Shown one piece after another: positions 43,546 to 52,576 of a DNA stretch of 54,452 bases. Below the pieces are notes generated by a model that was not told the DNA's origin, made no database searches, and worked only from the letters and a program-made list of their open reading frames with translations. Position 1 is the stretch's first letter, and every line of letters begins with the position of its first letter. The stretch spans positions 1 to 54,452 of the forward strand of contig DAIDME010000074.1 in assembly GCA_027449125.1 (NCBI GenBank). Reading direction: 5' to 3'. The translations under genes and the position numbers were made by a program. Source of the stretch: Solirubrobacterales bacterium (GTDB lineage Bacteria > Actinomycetota > Thermoleophilia > Solirubrobacterales > Solirubrobacteraceae).

Positions 43546-44277
43546 TCAGATCCGGCCCGCGCGCCGCAGCTCCGCGACGGCGACGTTGGCCGCCAGCAGC
43601 TCGTCGTGGGACGTGCCCGCGTCGATCCAGTAGCCCTCGAGCGTCTCGCAGCGCATCGTGCCGGCGTCAACGTAGATGTTGTTGAGGTCGGTGATCTCGA
43701 GCTCTCCGCGCGCGGAGGGTGAGATGCCCCGCAGCTGCGACCACACCGCCGTGTCGTACATGTAGATGCCGGTCTGGATCAGCTTCGACTTCGGCGCCGT
43801 GGGCTTCTCCTCGATGCCCACGACCCGCTCGCCGTCCATCTCGATCACGCCGTACTGCTCGGGATGCTCCATCTCCACGCCGAAGATCACCGCTCCGCTC
43901 GCCTGCGACGAGAAGCGCTCGACGGCCGGTCGCAGGTCGTGGGTGAAGATGTTGTCGCCCAGCAGCACGAGCATCCGCTCGCTGCCGACGAACGACTCCG
44001 CGAGCGAGACGGCCTGCGCCAGCCCGCCAGCCTCCTCCTGCAGCTCGTACGCCAGCTTGAGCCCGAACTCGCGTCCGGAGCCGAGCAGCTGGATGAAGTG
44101 GCCGGCGTGCTCCGGGTTGGTGATGAGGAGCACGTCCTGCACTCCGGCTCGAGCCATCGCCTGCAGCGGGTAGTAGATCAGCGGCCGGTCGTAGATCGGC
44201 AGCAGGTGCTTGTTGGTCACCTTCGTCAGCGGGCGCAGGCGCGTCGCCTTTCCGCCGGCCAGCACTACCCCCCTCAA
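43546..44277 (-). CDS. rmlA: Sugar-1-phosphate nucleotidyltransferase (RmlA-like)
   Basis: A 243-residue short-form glucose-1-phosphate thymidylyltransferase-like enzyme. The nucleotide loop is VLAGGKATRLRPLT rather than GGxGTRLxPLT; NKHLLPIYDRPLIYYPL, VLLGDNIF (metal Asp), EEKPTAPKS and GYWIDAGT follow. It would make dTDP-glucose or a similar activated sugar for envelope glycans. No other rhamnose genes are present. It lies 19 bp after the PafBC gene on the same strand. Confidence 0.88.
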   Translation of the reverse strand: MRGVVLAGGKATRLRPLTKVTNKHLLPIYDRPLIYYPLQAMARAGVQDVLLITNPEHAGHFIQLLGSGREFGLKLAYELQEEAGGLAQAVSLAESFVGSERMLVLLGDNIFTHDLRPAVERFSSQASGAVIFGVEMEHPEQYGVIEMDGERVVGIEEKPTAPKSKLIQTGIYMYDTAVWSQLRGISPSARGELEITDLNNIYVDAGTMRCETLEGYWIDAGTSHDELLAANVAVAELRRAGRI

Positions 44278-44296
44278 AGCTCGCCTCCTATGCCCG

Positions 44297-46399
44297 TCAT
44301 GCCGGAACCGCAGACTCTATCCCGGCAGCGGCCACGCGCACCGCTTCGCGGGCGGACGCCGGCTCGAGCACGACCGCGTCGCCGGCCTCTTTGAGCACGT
44401 TGCGGACCAGCCAGTCGAGCCCCGCGTAGCCGAGCTCGACCACGATCGACCCGTCCCTGCCCTCGGTGATGACCGTGCGCTCCTCCCGTGCCCAGCGCGC
44501 GCGCTCGGGCGAGATCCACACGTGGGCGCGGCTGGAGGCCGGCACCTCGCCGGTTCGCAGCCAGCCGTCGACGCCGGCCGAGAAGTCGATCTCGCCGCGC
44601 GGCTCAAACGGCGTGGCCGTCACCTCGGCGGACTTGATCCGGTCCAGCCGGAAGTGGCGCACGCCGTCGCGCTCCGGGTCGTAGCTCGCCACGTACCAAC
44701 CCTCGCGCCCGTTCACCAGCTGGTAGGGCTCGACCACACGGGCCACCAGCTGCCCCTCGTTCTCCTTGTAGTACTCGATCGCCAGCAGCCGTCCGCCGGC
44801 GATCGCCGCGCGCACCACGCCGGCCACCTCCTGGTCGTCGCCCACGGAGGAGGCGACGTGCAGGCCCTCGTGCGCCGGGTCCTCGCCGAGCGCCGCCACG
44901 ACCTTGCGCCGCACCGACTCGAGCGACCCCTCCGGGATGTGCTCGCCGATCAGGTCGATCGCGGCGATCAGCGCCTTGGCCTCCACCGGCAGCAGCCGCG
45001 CCGGCCGCGCGAACGCGTCCCCGTAGGGCTCGGGGTCGACCTCGACGCTGCCGTCGGGCCCGATCTCGGCGTAGAGCACGTAGGTGCCGGCACCGAAGTT
45101 GACCACGTTGAGCACTCCGATGTCCTCCGCGAGCTCCTGCTCGGAGAGCTTGAGCCGCGCGCGCAGCTCGCCCGCATCGAGTCGCCGGCCGCGGCGCCCG
45201 GCGTCGATCAGGATGCTCGCGAGCGTCACCAGTCGTGCGAAGCGCTCGGGCCGGATGACGGTCTCGGCGCCGCTCGCCTCGGCCTGCTCTTCGGGTTGGT
45301 CGTCCTCCGCGCCCGCTGGCGCGGAGGACTCTCCGGGAGCGTCCAGCGCCACACGATCCCGGGTCAGGGGCGGCACGTCGGGCTCGCCACTGTGGCGTGA
45401 GACCAGCGCCCGCACCCGCTCGCGCAGCTCCGCGACGAGCTGCGGCGGCGAGGTCAGGCGGGCGTTCTCCCCGAGCCCGAGCACCCAGGCGAGCAGCTGC
45501 CGCGAGTCGGCGTAGGCGGTGGTGAAGATGAAGTCGTCCCCGTCGGCGGCCGGCTGCAGGTCGCCGTAGCGGCCGAAGTGCCGCTGCACCTGCCAGGCGA
45601 TCCGGCTCGAGATCCGGACCTCGGCGCTGGCCGCCGGCTCGCCGAACTGCCACGGGACGCGATCGGCGTAGGCGCGCGGATCGAAGTCCGCCGGCCGCCC
45701 GAAGTCGTGCTCGGCCTTGGTGGCGTAGCCGACCTTGCCCCGGATCCGTGAGAGCCGGAAGACGCGCACCGCATCGCGTTCGTGCGCGTGGCCGACGAGG
45801 TAGAACTGCCCGCCCTGATAGAGCAGTTGGTAGGGGTCGACGCGGCGGCGCTCGAGCGCGTCTCGGGCCATCGTGTAGTACTCGAACAGGATCGTCTTGC
45901 GCCGGAAGATCGCCGTCTCGATCTTGGCCAGCCGCTGCGAGAGCTCGTGCCCGTCGGCTGCGCCTGTGATCCCCAGCGCGATCGTGTGCTGGGCGGGTGA
46001 GTCGAGCGGGCTCGGTCGACCCCAGGAGATCTGCTGCAGCGCCAGCCGCAGCGGCTCGGCGTAGGCGAACTTGCCGTCCAGCAGGTGCAGCGCGGTCCTC
46101 AGCGCGGCCAGCTCGGCGTCGTCGAACTCGATCGGCGGCAGGTGGAAGTTCTCCGGCGCCAGTGAGTATTGCTCCTGCTCGACCAGCCCGTCCTGGGGCT
46201 TTTCGACCGATAGCACGATGCCGAGCGCCTCGAGCTCGGAGCGGTCCGCGTAGAAGCGACGGGCGAAGGCGTCCTCGTTCATCGCGCTGTAGCCCTCCAC
46301 GTCGCGGCGGATCTCAGGCGCGGTCACCGGTCGCCGCTCCGCCATCAGGTATGAGATCAGTGACAGTTGGCGGATCAGCTTCTCGGTGTCCTTGGCCAT
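44297..46399 (-). CDS. pafBC: Fused PafB-PafC WYL-domain transcriptional regulator
   Basis: A 700-residue protein equal to two WYL regulators in tandem. Unit 1: winged helix (about 1-70, PVTAPEIRRDVEGY), WYL domain around 185-235 (RVDPYQLLYQGGQFYLVGHA) and a WCX-like extension. An acidic linker (about 355-380) leads to unit 2 with a winged helix, WYL domain (VEPYQLVNGREGWYVASYD) and WCX tail. In mycobacteria PafB and PafC are separate proteins acting together to activate DNA-repair genes independently of LexA; natural fusions are known in other actinobacteria. The usual proteasome/Pup neighbours are absent from this window. Confidence 0.88.
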   Translation of the reverse strand: MAKDTEKLIRQLSLISYLMAERRPVTAPEIRRDVEGYSAMNEDAFARRFYADRSELEALGIVLSVEKPQDGLVEQEQYSLAPENFHLPPIEFDDAELAALRTALHLLDGKFAYAEPLRLALQQISWGRPSPLDSPAQHTIALGITGAADGHELSQRLAKIETAIFRRKTILFEYYTMARDALERRRVDPYQLLYQGGQFYLVGHAHERDAVRVFRLSRIRGKVGYATKAEHDFGRPADFDPRAYADRVPWQFGEPAASAEVRISSRIAWQVQRHFGRYGDLQPAADGDDFIFTTAYADSRQLLAWVLGLGENARLTSPPQLVAELRERVRALVSRHSGEPDVPPLTRDRVALDAPGESSAPAGAEDDQPEEQAEASGAETVIRPERFARLVTLASILIDAGRRGRRLDAGELRARLKLSEQELAEDIGVLNVVNFGAGTYVLYAEIGPDGSVEVDPEPYGDAFARPARLLPVEAKALIAAIDLIGEHIPEGSLESVRRKVVAALGEDPAHEGLHVASSVGDDQEVAGVVRAAIAGGRLLAIEYYKENEGQLVARVVEPYQLVNGREGWYVASYDPERDGVRHFRLDRIKSAEVTATPFEPRGEIDFSAGVDGWLRTGEVPASSRAHVWISPERARWAREERTVITEGRDGSIVVELGYAGLDWLVRNVLKEAGDAVVLEPASAREAVRVAAAGIESAVPA

Positions 46400-46482
46400 G
46401 CAGGTCCACTTTAAACGCGCCCGTCGAGCGGCGTGCGAGGGACCCGGCCGCCGCCCGCAATTTGCGTGTTTCAGGCTGTGCG

Positions 46483-47175
46483 TCAGGCGGCGAGCCGCGC
46501 GCCGACCGGGTCTTGACCGGTTGCGGCGGCGCCGAAGAAGGCGACGGCCCCGAGGCCGTTGTCATAGCCCGACCACCTCGAGCCCACCTCGAGCGCGTCT
46601 TGGACGCGGTCGAAGCTGCCGAGCTTGGAGCCGAGGTTGTCAGCCATGTGCACGAGCGTCGCCTCGCGTGTGCACGGCACCACCGGTGAGCCGTGCGCGA
46701 GCGAGCCGTGGTGGCTCAGGATGATGTGCAGCAGCGCCTGCGCCAGCTCCGCCGGGAACCCGTCCACGGCCGCTATCGCGTCGCGCACGCGCGCATAGCC
46801 GAGCGCGATCTCACCGTGGAGCCGTCCGGCGTCGGTCATCTCGATCTCATCGCCCACCTGCCGGTAGGCGTCGAGCTTGCCGAGATCGTGCAGGACTGCG
46901 CCGGTGAGCGCGACGTCGCGGTCGACCGCGGGGAAGATCTCGGCCAGCGCGCTGACCGCCTGGGCCACGGAGAGGCTGTGCTCCAGCAGACCGTGCCGGT
47001 AGGCGTGGTGGTAGCGCTTGGCCGCCGGCGCATCGCGGTAGCGCCGCCAGGTCGGTGAGCTGCTGCCCAGGGTGCGCTCGAGCAGCGCCGCGAGGTGGGG
47101 GGTCTGCACCGTCGCGATCAGCTCGCGCAGATCCCGCTCCATCTGCTTGACGCTGCGTGCGAGGTCGCCTGACAT
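46483..47175 (-). CDS. HD-domain phosphohydrolase/nuclease (YhaM-like)
   Basis: A 230-residue HD-domain protein resembling the catalytic half of YhaM/CBF1 3'-5' exoribonucleases. HHAYRHGLLEHSLSVA provides the first His, LTGAVLHDLGKLDAY the HD pair, HIILSHHGS the next His residues and VHMADNLGSK the last Asp. It lacks the N-terminal OB fold of YhaM. It starts the minus-strand run leading to pafBC (83 bp gap) and rmlA. Confidence 0.85.
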   Translation of the reverse strand: MSGDLARSVKQMERDLRELIATVQTPHLAALLERTLGSSSPTWRRYRDAPAAKRYHHAYRHGLLEHSLSVAQAVSALAEIFPAVDRDVALTGAVLHDLGKLDAYRQVGDEIEMTDAGRLHGEIALGYARVRDAIAAVDGFPAELAQALLHIILSHHGSLAHGSPVVPCTREATLVHMADNLGSKLGSFDRVQDALEVGSRWSGYDNGLGAVAFFGAAATGQDPVGARLAA

Positions 47176-47326
47176 CTGCCCGCAAAGCTAGTCGGAGTGC
47201 CGGACGCCAGGCTTGTGGCCGCCGCCGCGTAAAGTCTGTGTAGTTGCAGATGAGAGCCGCCCGGGACCTGACAGACGCTCATATTCGGCCGCGCCGACTA
47301 GCATCCGCTATAAGGCGGATTGGGCA

Positions 47327-48523
47327 ATGCGCATAGCGATAGTCAGCGAAGTCTTCTTGCCCGCCGTCGACGGCGTCGTCACGCGGCTGCAGCGTACGCT
47401 CGAAGAGCTAGCGCGGGCGGGTGACGACGTCCTGATGGTGGCGCCCGCCGGCGGCCCCGAAAGCTACGCCGGAGTGCCCGTCGTCGGCGTCCGGGAGATG
47501 CGCATGCCGCTGTACCCGGACGGTGACGGCTACCCGCCCAAGCGCGTCGCGCTGCCGGGGCCGTCGCTGATGCGCGCGCTGGAGCAGCACGCGCCCGACG
47601 TGGTTCACGTGATCAACCCGGTTCTGCTCGGTGCCGGCGCGGTGGCGATCTCGCGTCGCCGCGACTGGCCCGTCGTCGCCTCCTACCATGCGCACCTGCC
47701 CACCTATGCTCGGCTCTATCGGGTGGGCTGGCTGGAGTCCGCCGGCTGGCGGTACATCCGCGCGCTGCACAACCGCGCCGACCTCAACCTGTGCACCTCG
47801 CAGGCGACGCTGGACACGCTCAGGCGCCACGGCATCGAGCGTCTGGAGCTGTGGCCGTATGGCATCGAGGCCGACCGCTTCAACCCTGACCGGGCGGACC
47901 CGGACTGGCGCTGGCGGCTCTCCGGTGGCGACCCCGATCGCTTCGTGCTGATCTTCGTCGGCCGCCTGGCGAAGGAGAAGACCGTCGAACGGCTGCTCGA
48001 CGCGGTGCGTGGCCAGGACCGGGTGGCGCTCGCGATCGTGGGCGACGGGCCCATGCGCCCGCGGCTGGAGCGTCAGTTCGCGGGCACGAACACCACCTTC
48101 CTCGGGATCCTGCGTGGCGATGAGCTGGCCAGCGCCTACGCCTCGGCCGACGCGTTCGTGCTGCCCTCGGAGACCGAGACGCTCGGGCTGGTGACGCTGG
48201 AGGCGCACGCCTCGGGGCTACCGGTGATCGCAGCTGACGGCCCCGTCGCGCGCGAGCTGATCCGGGATGGCGTTGACGGCTTGGTCTACGACGCCACGGC
48301 CCCCGGCGCGCTGCGCGCCGCCGTCAACCAGCTCTGCCAAGCACCCGAGTTGCGTGCGCGGATGGCGAGTGAGGCGCGCCAGGTGGTCGCCAAGGCCAGC
48401 TGGCAGAGCGCCACCGAGACACTCCGTGGCTGGTACGCGGCCGTCAGCGAACGGCGGCGGGTGGGCTTTGCGGCGCTGCCCGGTGCGGCGGATCGCTACG
48501 ACGAGCAGCGCGAGGTTGCGTGA
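47327..48523 (+). CDS. GT4-family glycosyltransferase
   Basis: A 398-residue GT-B enzyme. The N-terminal domain opens MRIAIVSEVFLPAVDGVV; the C-terminal domain has FVGRLAKEK and LPSETETLGLVTLEA with the two Glu that hold the donor sugar nucleotide. It resembles the MgtA/PimB/SqdX group that adds mannose or sulfoquinovose to lipids. The ATG at 47327 is taken, with AAGGCGG about 10 bp upstream and TATAAG just before as a possible -10; the upstream frame from 47213 is untranslated. The next gene overlaps by 4 bp, pointing to an envelope-lipid glycosylation operon. Confidence 0.9.
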   Translation: MRIAIVSEVFLPAVDGVVTRLQRTLEELARAGDDVLMVAPAGGPESYAGVPVVGVREMRMPLYPDGDGYPPKRVALPGPSLMRALEQHAPDVVHVINPVLLGAGAVAISRRRDWPVVASYHAHLPTYARLYRVGWLESAGWRYIRALHNRADLNLCTSQATLDTLRRHGIERLELWPYGIEADRFNPDRADPDWRWRLSGGDPDRFVLIFVGRLAKEKTVERLLDAVRGQDRVALAIVGDGPMRPRLERQFAGTNTTFLGILRGDELASAYASADAFVLPSETETLGLVTLEAHASGLPVIAADGPVARELIRDGVDGLVYDATAPGALRAAVNQLCQAPELRARMASEARQVVAKASWQSATETLRGWYAAVSERRRVGFAALPGAADRYDEQREVA

Positions 48524-49551
48524 CGTCAGTGCGGCGGCTCGCCGCCTGGACGCTGGGGCTCGTCGTGCTGGCGGCGCTCGTCGTGCTGGGCGTCTCGAAG
48601 ATCGATCTCGGTCAGGTGGGCAGCGAGCTGGGCCACGTGCGGGCCGGCTGGCTGGCTGTGGGCTTCGCGCTGATGTGCGTCACCTACCTGGCGCGCGCGG
48701 AGTCGTGGTTCACGGCGCTCAGCGCCGCGCTCGGGCCTGGCAGCCTCAGCAGACCGTTCGTGACCCGCGTGCTGCTGATCGGCATGTTCGGCTCGACCGT
48801 CGCTCCGGGACGTCTCGGTGAGGCGGTCCGCGCCTGGCTGATCGCGCGGCGCGCCGGCGGCGCCAGGCAGACGCTGGCGATCGTCCTGGGCACGCTGATC
48901 TCACAGGCATTCCTGAACCTCTTGGCGCTCCTGATCCTGGCTGCCGTGGCCCTCGGCGGCGGCGCGATCCCAGGCGCCAACACGGTCGCCATAGCCGCCA
49001 TCGCCAGCATCCCCGCAGCCATCCTCGCGGCGTTGATGCTCGGCCCGAAGCTCGCCGCGAGCTTCACGAGCGTCGAGCGTGGACCGCTCGGCCGCCTGCT
49101 CGCCTGGCTGGCTCTGCGGCTGGGCGAGGTGGCCAGCGGCATGTCGGTCTTCCGCCGCCTGCGCACCACCGCCCATTCGGTCGGCAGCCAGCTGTTCGGC
49201 TGGACCATGCAGACCGGCCTCTGCTACGCGGTGCTGCTGGCGTTCGGATTGCAGCACCGCGCCGGCATCGCGACCGCGGCGGCGGTGCTCTTCGCCGTCA
49301 ACGTCACGGCGGTGCTGCCACTGACACCGTCCAACGTCGGCGTCTTCCAGGCCGCCTGCATCGGCGTGCTGGCGCCGCTCGGGATCCGTGCCAGCACGGG
49401 TCTGGCCTACGGCCTGGTGCTGCAGGCGATTGAGATCCTGTGTGCGACGGCGCTCGGGCTGCCCTCACTGCTGGTGGAGGGCGTCAGCTTCGCCGACCTG
49501 CGCCGCGCCAGCACCCTGCGCGAGGCCGCCTCCAGCGAGGAAGCTGCGTAA
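48520..49551 (+). CDS. Lysylphosphatidylglycerol synthase/flippase-like membrane protein
   Basis: A 343-residue polytopic protein (about eight helices) of the AglD/MprF N-terminal group. Family signs are the MFGSTVAPGRLGEAVRAWLI loop after the second or third helix and LPLTPSNVGVFQAACIGVL near the C-terminus. Relatives move lipid-linked molecules across the membrane. Its GTG overlaps the GT4 stop (GTGA), so it is coupled to that enzyme and may flip its product. Confidence 0.88.
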   Translation: MTSVRRLAAWTLGLVVLAALVVLGVSKIDLGQVGSELGHVRAGWLAVGFALMCVTYLARAESWFTALSAALGPGSLSRPFVTRVLLIGMFGSTVAPGRLGEAVRAWLIARRAGGARQTLAIVLGTLISQAFLNLLALLILAAVALGGGAIPGANTVAIAAIASIPAAILAALMLGPKLAASFTSVERGPLGRLLAWLALRLGEVASGMSVFRRLRTTAHSVGSQLFGWTMQTGLCYAVLLAFGLQHRAGIATAAAVLFAVNVTAVLPLTPSNVGVFQAACIGVLAPLGIRASTGLAYGLVLQAIEILCATALGLPSLLVEGVSFADLRRASTLREAASSEEAA

Positions 49552-49563
49552 GCGCGGCTGACG

Positions 49564-50196
49564 ATGCACGCCGCAGTGCCACAACTGCCGGGCGTCCTGC
49601 ATACGCTCGAGCCGCTGCTGCAGAACTACGGCTACCTGGCCGTGTTCGGGCTCGTCCTGCTCGAGGATTTCGGCGTTCCGGTTCCCGGGGAGACCGTGCT
49701 TATCCTGGCCGCTGTCTACGCCGGCAGCGGGCGCCTGAACGTCTGGCTGGTCGGCCTGCTCGCCTTTTGGGGCGCCCTGATCGGCGACAACATCGGCTTT
49801 GCGATCGGCCGCTTCGGGGGCCGTTTGCTGGTCGATCGGTACGGCCGCTACGTGCTCCTGACGGCGGAGCGGCTCGACCGCGCGACCGCCTTCTTCGAGC
49901 GGCGCGGCGCGACCGTGATCGTGGTCGCGCGCTTCGTGGAGGGTCTGCGCCAGGCCAACGGCATCATCGCCGGCACGACCGCGATGCACTGGGCCCGGTT
50001 TCTGGCCTTCAACGCCCTGGGCGCGCTGCTGTGGGTGGCGGCCTGGGTCAGCGTCGGTTACCTCTCGGGCAGCCACATCGCCTCCATCTACAGCACGGCC
50101 ATCCGCTACGACCTGTATTTCGGGATCGTGGTGGCCGTGCTGCTGGTGCTCTACGTTGCGCGGCATCTCCGACGCCGCCGCGCCCGCGCCGGCTAG
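49564..50196 (+). CDS. DedA-family membrane protein
   Basis: A 210-residue DedA/SNARE-associated protein. Signature regions: LEDFGVPVPGETVLILAAVYAG, GDNIGFAIGRFGG and VVARFVEGLRQANGIIAGTTAM, including the conserved Glu, Arg and Gly. DedA proteins recycle undecaprenyl phosphate or phospholipids across the membrane. It is 12 bp after the flippase-like gene. Its stop overlaps the convergent epimerase stop. Confidence 0.93.
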   Translation: MHAAVPQLPGVLHTLEPLLQNYGYLAVFGLVLLEDFGVPVPGETVLILAAVYAGSGRLNVWLVGLLAFWGALIGDNIGFAIGRFGGRLLVDRYGRYVLLTAERLDRATAFFERRGATVIVVARFVEGLRQANGIIAGTTAMHWARFLAFNALGALLWVAAWVSVGYLSGSHIASIYSTAIRYDLYFGIVVAVLLVLYVARHLRRRRARAG

Positions 50197-51179
50197 CTGG
50201 TGCGCAACAGCCCCTCCGCGCGCGCCCATTCCACGGTGCGCCGCAGCGTCTCGGCCGGCTCCGTGTAGGCCAGGCCCAGCTCGCGCTGCGCGCGCGAGCC
50301 GTCGTAGCGGTGGCCGTGAAGCAGCGTGCGGACCATCTCTCTGCAGACCGGCGGGTGGGCGCCGCGTGCACGGAACGCAACTTCGACGGCGCCCGCTGCC
50401 GCACTCGCGAGCCGCCGCGGCAGCAGCCGCGGCGCGGCGGTGATCCCGGCCACATCGGCCGCGAGCGCCAGCAGCTCGGTGATGTGCATGCGGATGCCGT
50501 TCAGGATGTAGCGCTCGCCCGGTGCGCCGTGCTCGGCCGCAAGCAGGTGCCCGGCGACACAATCCTGGATGTCCACGAGGCTGACCCAGGTGTCCACGAA
50601 GACCTTCAGCCGACCGTCAAGGAACGCGATCACGAAGCGGCCGGTGCCGCCGGCGCGACCGGGGCCCTGCACCGAGGAGGGGTTCACGCAGACCAGCTCC
50701 TGGCCCAGCTCGGCGGCGGCCGCGAGCGCCGCGCGCTCCCCGAGCGTCTTGCTCTGCTCGTACCGCGAGAGATACGAGCCGCGGTGCGCGACCCACTCGT
50801 CGGCGACCACGCCGCGTGCCTCGCCGAGCGTCACGGCTGAGGAGGTGTGGACCAGGCGCCTCACTCCCGCGCGGTGGGCGGCGCGCACCGCCGCCTCCGC
50901 GCCGTCGACGTTGGCCTTCATCATCGCGGTGGGGTCGCGCAGGCAGAAGGCGTTGACCCCGGCGACGTTGAACGCCAGCTCGCAGCCGGCCATCGCCGCG
51001 GCGAGCGCTTCGACGTCGCCCAGCTCGCCGCCGCGCACCTCGGCGCCGCGTGCGCGCAGCGCCTGCGCGCTGGCGGGCGAGCGTGCCAGCGCCACCACAT
51101 CGTCGCCCCGGGCGATCAGCGCCTCGAGCAGGGCACCGCCGAGCAGGCCGCTCGCGCCCGTGATGAACACGCGCGCCAC
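50193..51179 (-). CDS. NAD-dependent epimerase/dehydratase (short-chain dehydrogenase type)
   Basis: A 328-residue extended SDR. The Rossmann motif GASGLLGG is at residues 8-15; catalytic Ser in HTSSAVTLG and YxxSK in YLSRYEQSK (Tyr and Lys spaced as in the 3-beta-HSD/dihydroflavonol-reductase-like group). The GTG at 51179, two bases after the phosphatidyltransferase stop, gives MARVFITGASG; the frame continues upstream only antisense. The substrate is unknown; the hopanoid-associated sugar epimerase group is similar in layout. Confidence 0.88.
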   Translation of the reverse strand: MARVFITGASGLLGGALLEALIARGDDVVALARSPASAQALRARGAEVRGGELGDVEALAAAMAGCELAFNVAGVNAFCLRDPTAMMKANVDGAEAAVRAAHRAGVRRLVHTSSAVTLGEARGVVADEWVAHRGSYLSRYEQSKTLGERAALAAAAELGQELVCVNPSSVQGPGRAGGTGRFVIAFLDGRLKVFVDTWVSLVDIQDCVAGHLLAAEHGAPGERYILNGIRMHITELLALAADVAGITAAPRLLPRRLASAAAGAVEVAFRARGAHPPVCREMVRTLLHGHRYDGSRAQRELGLAYTEPAETLRRTVEWARAEGLLRTS

Positions 51180-51181
51180 CT

Positions 51182-51739
51182 TCAGCTCCGCAGCGCGTCG
51201 ACCGACCCGCGCAGGTATTCGATGCCTGACCAGACGGTCACAGCCGCCGCCACGACCATCAGCCACTGGTCGAGGTAGGCGCCCGCGATCAGCAGCTGCG
51301 GGCGCAGGATCGCGACCGCGATCGCCACGAACTGGAGGGTCGCCTTCCACTTGCCGAACAGCGATGTCTGCAGCTCCGCCCCGCCGGCGGCAACGGCCGC
51401 GCGCAGGCCCAGGATCGTGAACTCGCGCGCGACGATCACGAACACCACCCAGGCGGAGGCGCGGTGCACCGCGAGCAGGCCGACCAGCGCCGTGGACACC
51501 AGCAGCTTGTCCGCGGTCGTGTCCAGGAACGCGCCCAGCTTGGTCGTGATCTGCCAGTGGCGGGCCAGCCGCCCGTCGAGGAAGTCGGTCGCGGCGGCGA
51601 TCGCGAACACAGCGGCGGCGGCGCTCCAGTCGTGTCCGAGCAGCAGCGCGAGGATCGGCGGGCAGGCGACGATCCGCACCCCGGTTCCTAGAGCGAGCGC
51701 GCGTGAGGATCGCACCGCCGCAAAGCTACCGACCGTCAT
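51182..51739 (-). CDS. pgsA: CDP-alcohol phosphatidyltransferase (PgsA type)
   Basis: A 185-residue membrane enzyme with about five helices. The full CDP-alcohol motif D-x2-DG-x2-AR-x8-G-x3-D-x3-D is present: TDFLDGRLARHW, then LGAFLDTTADK. It would transfer a phosphatidyl group from CDP-diacylglycerol to glycerol-3-phosphate, starting phosphatidylglycerol synthesis. GNYxR-like residues for inositol specificity are not seen. It is followed immediately by the epimerase and preceded by the cupin-HTH gene (25 bp). Confidence 0.9.
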   Translation of the reverse strand: MTVGSFAAVRSSRALALGTGVRIVACPPILALLLGHDWSAAAAVFAIAAATDFLDGRLARHWQITTKLGAFLDTTADKLLVSTALVGLLAVHRASAWVVFVIVAREFTILGLRAAVAAGGAELQTSLFGKWKATLQFVAIAVAILRPQLLIAGAYLDQWLMVVAAAVTVWSGIEYLRGSVDALRS

Positions 51740-51764
51740 GCCCGCAGGCTACTGCGGTGCCCGC

Positions 51765-52565
51765 TCAGGGCGCGGCGCCGCGGCGCCCGACGACCACCCA
51801 GATCGCCGCGACGGTCTCCTGGCCGATCGCGAACAGCCTGTGGGGCATCGTCGAGTCAAAGGCGATCGAGTCACCGGGGCCCAGCTCATAGGTGTCAAAG
51901 CCGATCGTCACACCCATGCGGCCGGCGATGATGTGCCCGTACTCGTGGCCGGAGTGGCGCATCAGCGAGTCCGGTGGGCAGGACTCGCTGCCGGGGTGGT
52001 AGGCCACCTCCAGGAAGTCGACGTCCTGTGGCGTGGGCGGCGCCAGCCGCTCCCACTGCACGCCGGTGGCGAGCTGGATCACCTGCCCGGCGCCGCGGCG
52101 CACGACCGGGTCGACGCTCCAGCCGCGGGCGGGCTCGGGCGCCGCGCCGGTGACGCCCGGGTCGGCTGTTGGCCGGGTTGCGGCGGGAGCCGCCGGCGCC
52201 GCCGCCTCCGGCTCATCGCCGGCCCTCGGCCCGGGGGCCGCGCCAGGCCCGGCGGCGTGCGACTGCCTGAAGAACAGCTCGTCGAGCGACAGGCCGAGCT
52301 CGTTGACGATCGCGTAGAGCGTCCCGACGGACGGGGATGCCTTGCCGAGCTCCACCTGCGAGATCAGGCTGGCCGACACTCCGACCCGCCGCGCCAGCTC
52401 GCGCACGCCGATCCGCTGGCGCAGGCGCTCCTCGCGCACGCGGCTGCCGACGATGTCGAGCGCGCCGCTGCTGGCCGAGACGCTCCCGGCAGGGTTCTCT
52501 CCGCCACTGCCGTTGGCAGCGGGTGACTGCGCCCCGGTGCTCACCGCTTCGCTCTCAGCCGTCAC
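51765..52565 (-). CDS. XRE-family regulator with C-terminal cupin domain
   Basis: A 266-residue protein. A 35-residue disordered start precedes the HTH_XRE domain (about 38-98; VRELARRVGVSASLISQVEL, LGKASPSVGTL). An Ala/Pro-rich linker of nearly 50 residues leads to a cupin_2 domain (about 170-260) with RHSGHEYGHIIAGRMGV and GDSIAFDSTMPHRLFAI, which carries His/Glu residues able to bind a metal. Such regulators sense small metabolites. It starts 11 bp after the E1-beta gene stop, so it is probably co-transcribed with, and may control, the dehydrogenase genes. Confidence 0.9.
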   Translation of the reverse strand: MTAESEAVSTGAQSPAANGSGGENPAGSVSASSGALDIVGSRVREERLRQRIGVRELARRVGVSASLISQVELGKASPSVGTLYAIVNELGLSLDELFFRQSHAAGPGAAPGPRAGDEPEAAAPAAPAATRPTADPGVTGAAPEPARGWSVDPVVRRGAGQVIQLATGVQWERLAPPTPQDVDFLEVAYHPGSESCPPDSLMRHSGHEYGHIIAGRMGVTIGFDTYELGPGDSIAFDSTMPHRLFAIGQETVAAIWVVVGRRGAAP

Positions 52566-52576
52566 TCACCGGGACT

